DNA of 15,942 nucleotides from JBNJGT01 sp046496745. GTDB lineage: Archaea; Nanobdellota; Nanobdellia; Woesearchaeales; JACJVW01. The notes under the pieces are model-generated. The model worked only from the letters and a program-made list of their open reading frames with translations. It was not told the DNA's origin and did no database searches. The DNA lies in the NCBI GenBank assembly GCA_046496745.1, contig JAWOGQ010000004.1:1-15942 (forward strand), given 5' to 3'. Below are positions 13,157 to 15,942 of this stretch, piece after piece; within the stretch, counting starts at the first letter, position 1; the number at the start of each line of letters is the position of its first letter. A program made the translations under genes and the position numbers.

Positions 13157-15135
13157 TCGTCTTCTTCGTCGTCATCGTCATCGTCATCGTCATCATCATC
13201 GTCGTCATTTCCACGTTCCTTTTCTACTGCACGGTCATCATCGCACCTGTACTCGGATACATGACCTACATAATGCCATAAGTATTGTTTATAACAATAC
13301 CCACAGAAGCATCCAACATTTCTTGAGTAGACTCCACTCCACTGCTGTCTACAACTTGAGGTCCTCTTAAGTTCATCTCCTTCATAACACTCAATAGCAT
13401 CATCCTCATATTCGATGCGGCATTCATCTGAGACAGGAACTTCTTTTCCGTCTTTGCACTCAAAACCAGGGCTAATACTAAGGGTAGTGGATGCGCACTG
13501 GCCAGATGAACAATTGTATTCCTTAAGTTGATAGTCGCCTTCACAGGTATCAAAGTATGTCCCGTCAGCATCTTCGCAACTTCCTGCAACAGTTGCATTG
13601 ATCCCTCCGTCTGAATCTATGCAGGATGATTGAGGAACGCATATTCCATCACGACAAACATCAGCGCCGCATGACTGAGTAACATATTGGCATCCTTCAG
13701 TACCACACCCTACCTCGCTTTTATGTGTGCTGTTGTGACACTGGTCTGTTGAATTGTAACCATCATAGCACCAACCAGAACCATCTTCACAGGTGGTATC
13801 AACACCATAGCTTTCAAAGAAATCCTTGCCAACTACGTAATCCCTCTCAAAGGTATGATTAAGTTTCTTCATTAGGGAATTGTTCTGCATATCCTCGAAT
13901 GACATACCTTTTTCTTCTAATGCAGACTTAAGGGACTTTGCCTTTTCTTCAGCATAAACCGGGTTCTCAATTGAGGCTGTAAGGCTATCTATCTCGCGCA
14001 TCAATGAAAGCTTCTCATTGTTGTCAAGTGTGTTGTTGTTCCTTATCTTGTCGGATAACTGATTCAGGTCTTCAGTCAATGTCCTTCTTTCTTCTTCAAT
14101 TTGTCTGATTACACGATCGCGTGCTTTCGATTTGATATAAGTTAAATTTGGAAGGTTAGCTTCAGTCCTCATGGCTTTTGCAGCATCCTTTTTGTCTTCA
14201 GGGATCCCGGAATAAGGGTCGTCAGCGACTGCAAGGCCGAAAAGACCCGGAGAATTCCCCCTGAGGCATTCTGCAGTTATGGACCTGTTGAGTTTATAGG
14301 TTATGGATTCTCCTCCTGACTGATCAAAATTCCACATTATGAGGGGATCATCAGTAATGTTCTTGTAATCACCTGTAAGCTCAATCAAACCCCTGGATTC
14401 GAAATCCATGAATGATTCCATGGCACACTTAGGGATAGATTCATAATAATCAAATGTCCCGTTCTCTTTTGTTATGTTGATTACTGTCTCATTATCTTCA
14501 AGAGTAACTTTCCTCTTGAGACCTGCAGCAATAGGATCAACAACGCTATAGTTCATGACAGATTTATTCTCCTTGAAGATGTCATTGAGTATAGCTGCAG
14601 CATCATCATAGCTGAGCTCAACCGGAGTAACATAATCAAAAGTGCAATCGCTTTGGCCTATTGCCTGGAGATTTGTCTCACCATTGTTATCTGTCTTGAA
14701 CATAAGCTCAATATTGTTACCTTCAATCATGGTGCAGGTAAAATAGGGCACCTTTATCTGAATATTAGGAATATAAAAAGTCTGGACAATATCATTTCCA
14801 TCGAGAAGGAAAACGTTCTCCTGGGTATCGGAATGCAAAGCATCCATCACAATAGGAAGACCTTCGAAACCTGCAAAAAGGACTTCTTCATTATTATCAA
14901 AGAAAAGTATCCTGTCAACATTACAGGGTATCTGGAATTCCTCAACCTGTGCCTTACCCCTGGCAGAAGCCATCTGGGTTTTTATCTTATCAAAATCCGA
15001 TTTAAAACGTTCTGCGTCTATCTGGCAATTTTGTTCAGTGAGATCGGTTACCGTCGAGGTTGCAAAAAGTACAATCGCTCCGATGAATATGACTCCTATA
15101 AGAATGATAAATACCTGGTTAATTTGTCCTTTCAT
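13153..15135 (-). CDS. Pilin-like, Cys-rich surface protein with poly-Asp C-terminus
   Basis: 660 residues. The N-terminus MKGQINQVFIILIGVIFIGA is a class III-type signal: Lys-Gly-Gln followed by a 22-residue hydrophobic helix, with likely prepilin-peptidase cleavage after Gly3. The exported part has a mixed N-terminal region (30-330). A charged helical or coiled-coil segment follows (335-430). A Cys-rich region (449-631) has more than 20 cysteines (CEDGSGWC, CGADVCRDGIC, CIDSDGG). About a dozen NxS/T sequons are present. The tail is 13 Asp, 2 Glu and 2 Asp (644-660), a very acidic end that could bind cations or a mineral/protein surface. Leaderless behind TATA 15157-15166. It converges with the prepilin peptidase. 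It may be a pilus tip or minor pilin, or simply an anchored surface protein. Confidence 0.78.
   Translation of the reverse strand: MKGQINQVFIILIGVIFIGAIVLFATSTVTDLTEQNCQIDAERFKSDFDKIKTQMASARGKAQVEEFQIPCNVDRILFFDNNEEVLFAGFEGLPIVMDALHSDTQENVFLLDGNDIVQTFYIPNIQIKVPYFTCTMIEGNNIELMFKTDNNGETNLQAIGQSDCTFDYVTPVELSYDDAAAILNDIFKENKSVMNYSVVDPIAAGLKRKVTLEDNETVINITKENGTFDYYESIPKCAMESFMDFESRGLIELTGDYKNITDDPLIMWNFDQSGGESITYKLNRSITAECLRGNSPGLFGLAVADDPYSGIPEDKKDAAKAMRTEANLPNLTYIKSKARDRVIRQIEEERRTLTEDLNQLSDKIRNNNTLDNNEKLSLMREIDSLTASIENPVYAEEKAKSLKSALEEKGMSFEDMQNNSLMKKLNHTFERDYVVGKDFFESYGVDTTCEDGSGWCYDGYNSTDQCHNSTHKSEVGCGTEGCQYVTQSCGADVCRDGICVPQSSCIDSDGGINATVAGSCEDADGTYFDTCEGDYQLKEYNCSSGQCASTTLSISPGFECKDGKEVPVSDECRIEYEDDAIECYEGDELKRTSSCRQQWSGVYSRNVGCFCGYCYKQYLWHYVGHVSEYRCDDDRAVEKERGNDDDDDDDDDDDDDEEDD
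13156..13206. repeat. GTC/ATC trinucleotide tract encoding the poly-Asp tail
   Basis: Seventeen codons in register (minus-strand GAC/GAT with two GAA). The mix of GTC and ATC units means it is not a pure microsatellite, which suggests the acidic tail is selected at protein level. Copy number may still vary. Confidence 0.75.
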
Positions 15136-15156
15136 GAGGTGCTTTTGACATTAGGT

Positions 15157-15166
15157 GTATAAAAAT
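15157..15166 (-). promoter_or_regulatory. TATA box for the pilin-like surface protein (leaderless)
   Basis: ATTTTTATAC on the minus strand, centred 26 bases before ATG 15135. No Shine-Dalgarno site is present. Confidence 0.5.
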
Positions 15167-15200
15167 CTTTTGATATTGCACCTAACCTGAAAAAGAGGGA

Positions 15201-15252
15201 CAAGGGTTTCCTTCCTTGACACGGAGGTAAGTTTCCCTGCGGTCAAGCTTAC
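15201..15252. repeat. 52-bp element, copy A
   Basis: Begins CAAGGGTTTCCTTCCTTGAC and ends GGTCAAGCTTAC. It matches copy B (15328-15379) at 50 of 52 positions, and the two differences lie outside the inverted-repeat arms CTTGAC/GTCAAG and GTAAG/CTTAC. It lies upstream of the pilin-like gene, outside its TATA box. Copies start 127 bases apart. Confidence 0.85.
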
Positions 15253-15306
15253 AAAAAGATGAAGTGAAAAGAAGAGAATCAGGAGACATTAAATGTCAGT
15301 AAAAAA

Positions 15307-15327
15307 GCCTCTGGGGGGATTTGTCAC
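15307..15327 (-). repeat. Duplicated 3' end of tRNA-Thr
   Basis: The first 17 bases (plus strand GCCTCTGGGGGGATTTG) are identical to the 3' acceptor/T-arm end of the intact tRNA-Thr at 15420-15436. The match continues as TCACC against CACC. It directly adjoins copy B of the 52-bp element. It is a fragment and not a tRNA gene. Confidence 0.85.
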
Positions 15328-15379
15328 CAAGGGTTTCCTTCCTTGACACGGATGTAAGTTTCCCTTCGGTCAAGCTTAC
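15328..15379. repeat. 52-bp element, copy B
   Basis: Second copy, beginning CAAGGGTTTCCTTCCTTGAC. It lies between the tRNA-Thr 3' fragment and the intact tRNA-Thr. Arms CTTGAC...GTCAAG and GTAAG...CTTAC occur in interlocked order, and CAAGG...CCTTG gives a further possible hairpin at the 5' end. Confidence 0.85.
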
Positions 15380-15381
15380 GG

Positions 15382-15387
15382 AAAAAA
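15382..15387 (-). terminator. Possible T-tract terminator after tRNA-Thr
   Basis: Six T residues on the minus strand, 32 bases after the tRNA 3' end. A T-run is the usual archaeal termination signal; only this short run supports the call. Confidence 0.3.
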
Positions 15388-15418
15388 GGATAAGGAGAAT
15401 GATAAAATCTGGAGAGGA

Positions 15419-15492
15419 AGCCTCTGGGGGGATTTGCACCCCCGACCTTGGGATTACGAGTCCCACGCAATAGCTGGCTATGCTACAGAGGC
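15419..15492 (-). tRNA. tRNA-Thr (CGT) with unusual elbow bases
   Basis: Minus-strand cloverleaf. The acceptor is GCCTCTG/CAGAGGC, perfect and with the G1-C72, C2-G71 pairs expected for Thr. The anticodon arm is TGGGA-CTCGTAA-TCCCA. The T stem is GGGGG/CCCCC. The discriminator is U. The D stem has only three pairs (GCA/TGC). The T loop is TGCAAAT, with G where U55 is nearly universal, and the D loop (AGCCAGCTA) lacks the normal GG pair, reading A18-G19 in my alignment. The 5' ten bases overlap the stop codon of the upstream zinc-ribbon gene. No CCA or intron is encoded. Confidence 0.9.
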
Positions 15493-15623
15493 TTGTTATC
15501 AAATTTTCGCTGGCAGTTAGGACAGACGGGCTGACGCTTGCCTTTCTGGTCTTTGACATAGGTGCCAAGAATTTTTCCCAAGAAGGTTGTTGCGATCTTT
15601 TCCCGGCAGACGGTGCATTTCAT
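15483..15623 (-). CDS. 46-aa zinc-ribbon protein ending inside tRNA-Thr
   Basis: ATG 15623 to TAG 15483. Starts MKCTVCREKIATTFLGKILG; two Cys pairs, CTVC (3-6) and CPNC (34-37), flank a basic stretch (GTYVKDQKGKRQPV). It is a compact zinc ribbon of a kind I associate with small conserved archaeal proteins ('...GKI.GTYVKD.KGK...'), probably nucleic-acid or ribosome associated; function unknown. It is leaderless behind a TATA box (15645-15657). Its stop codon TAG is bases 8-10 of tRNA-Thr on the same strand, so mRNA and tRNA are presumably made as one transcript. Divergent from the partial gene at 15697. Confidence 0.8.
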   Translation of the reverse strand: MKCTVCREKIATTFLGKILGTYVKDQKGKRQPVCPNCQRKFDNKPL

Positions 15624-15644
15624 ATGTGAGGGGAAAGGGCAGTT

Positions 15645-15657
15645 GTTTTTAAATTTT
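15645..15657 (-). promoter_or_regulatory. TATA box for the zinc-ribbon / tRNA-Thr unit
   Basis: AAAATTTAAAAAC on the minus strand, centred 28 bases before ATG 15623. No convincing TATA box lies 25-30 bases before the tRNA itself, so this promoter probably serves both. Confidence 0.5.
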
Positions 15658-15668
15658 CGCGTAAAATA

Positions 15669-15675
15669 CTTAAAG
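15669..15675 (+). promoter_or_regulatory. TATA-like element for the partial gene at 15697
   Basis: CTTAAAG centred 25 bases before ATG 15697. Confidence 0.35.
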
Positions 15676-15696
15676 GTAAAAGGTAAAGAAGGAAAA

Positions 15697-15942
15697 ATGG
15701 AGACAACAGGTTATGTGGCACCGACGCGCACGGAAAAGAGGTATTGTATGTATTGTGGCACCGAAATGCGAAAGGGCATAAAGGAAGAAATGTTCTGCCC
15801 AAAGTGCGGTTATAAACCCGCTGAGACACAAGCTCCTACACAGCCTCAAGCCACGGAAACACCAAAAGAATCAAATACGACCTGGTTGAAACTCGCAATG
15901 ATCGTACTTGCCGGAGTTGCGCTGCTGGTGCTGATGTACATG
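15697..15942 (+). CDS. Zinc-ribbon plus membrane-helix protein, N-terminal part
   Basis: 82 residues are visible and the frame is still open at the window edge. A zinc ribbon (YCMYCGTEM, Cys17/Cys20, with FCPKCGYKP, Cys34/Cys37) is followed by a Thr/Pro/Gln-rich linker (41-62) and a membrane helix (64-82, starting WLKLAMIVLAGVALLVLMYM). This zinc-ribbon-then-TM layout is frequent in archaeal membrane proteins of varied function, so the role depends on the missing C-terminal part. ATG 15697 follows a GGA and a TATA-like element. Confidence 0.75.
   Translation, partial: METTGYVAPTRTEKRYCMYCGTEMRKGIKEEMFCPKCGYKPAETQAPTQPQATETPKESNTTWLKLAMIVLAGVALLVLMYM

Noticed and set aside
13156..13206. Non-coding microsatellite
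   Set aside because: It stays in frame with the end of the pilin-like gene, mixes GAC and GAT codons and ends in Glu/Asp codons before the stop, so it is coding.
14653..15162. 169-codon open frame on the plus strand
   Set aside because: Antisense to the pilin-like gene and running through its promoter; no family features and no TATA box or Shine-Dalgarno site.
15201..15379. CRISPR-like array
   Set aside because: Only two repeat copies, 52 bp long, with a 75-base interval that contains a tRNA fragment; no further units and no cas genes.
15296..15568. 90-codon open frame on the minus strand
   Set aside because: It translates through the tRNA-Thr gene (the 'GLVIPRSGVQIPPEAS' look is typical of translated tRNA), while the real small gene at 15483-15623 uses another frame.

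Overview
This window looks archaeal, most likely a DPANN-type genome of the Woesearchaeota/Pacearchaeota kind. That placement is inference. It rests on an initiator tRNA-Met of archaeal type, transcription factor S, a Ser/His signal peptidase, an S-layer protein, an archaeal PhoU-like regulator and a class III prepilin peptidase. Most starts also lie 24-29 bases after a TATA box with no Shine-Dalgarno (SD) site, which indicates leaderless transcripts. A few genes, mainly tiny ones, carry strong SD sites instead.

Layout. 1-4272 (minus) holds an S-layer-like protein cut by the window edge and an overlapping ABC exporter pair, an ABC-2 permease with a coiled-coil ectodomain and its ATPase with an extra N-terminal helical domain. 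4359-5185 (plus) encodes a small Cys-rich anchored protein and an HPP-family membrane protein. 5182-5564 carries a candidate small ORF, initiator tRNA-Met and two hairpins. 5565-6938 (minus) is an M18 aminopeptidase. 7183-9094 (plus) is a tandem pair of paralogues joining a cyclic-nucleotide-binding domain, a coiled coil and a CheX-like domain. tRNA-Cys lies antisense to the end of the second. 9240-10136 (plus) encodes signal peptidase I and TFS. 10133-10353 (minus) is a mini-operon of two tiny proteins, one with an apparent frameshift and one with a SEC-C zinc motif. 10512-11624 (plus) encodes an AbrB/PhoU regulator with no normal start codon and a DUF167 protein. 11610-12107 (minus) is a short, degenerate cis-prenyltransferase, divergent from an A24 prepilin peptidase (12158-13156, plus). 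Converging on the peptidase is a large pilin-like, Cys-rich surface protein with a poly-Asp tail (13153-15135, minus). 15201-15492 has a duplicated 52-bp element and a duplicated tRNA 3' end downstream of an unusual tRNA-Thr. That tRNA overlaps the stop codon of a small zinc-ribbon gene (15483-15623, minus). The window ends in a partial zinc-ribbon/membrane protein.

The main theme is the cell surface and secretion: S-layer, ABC export, signal peptidase, prepilin peptidase with a pilin-like protein, Cys-rich anchored proteins and a polyprenyl-synthase relative. Information-processing genes (TFS, three tRNAs, small zinc proteins) are packed between them. Packing is very tight, with 4-15 base overlaps of convergent genes, coding sequence running into tRNA genes and TATA boxes apparently shared by divergent units. 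The most unusual items are the tRNA-Thr locus, the cNMP-CheX pair, the degenerate cis-prenyltransferase, the mini-operon at 10133-10353 and the apparent AUA start at 10512.
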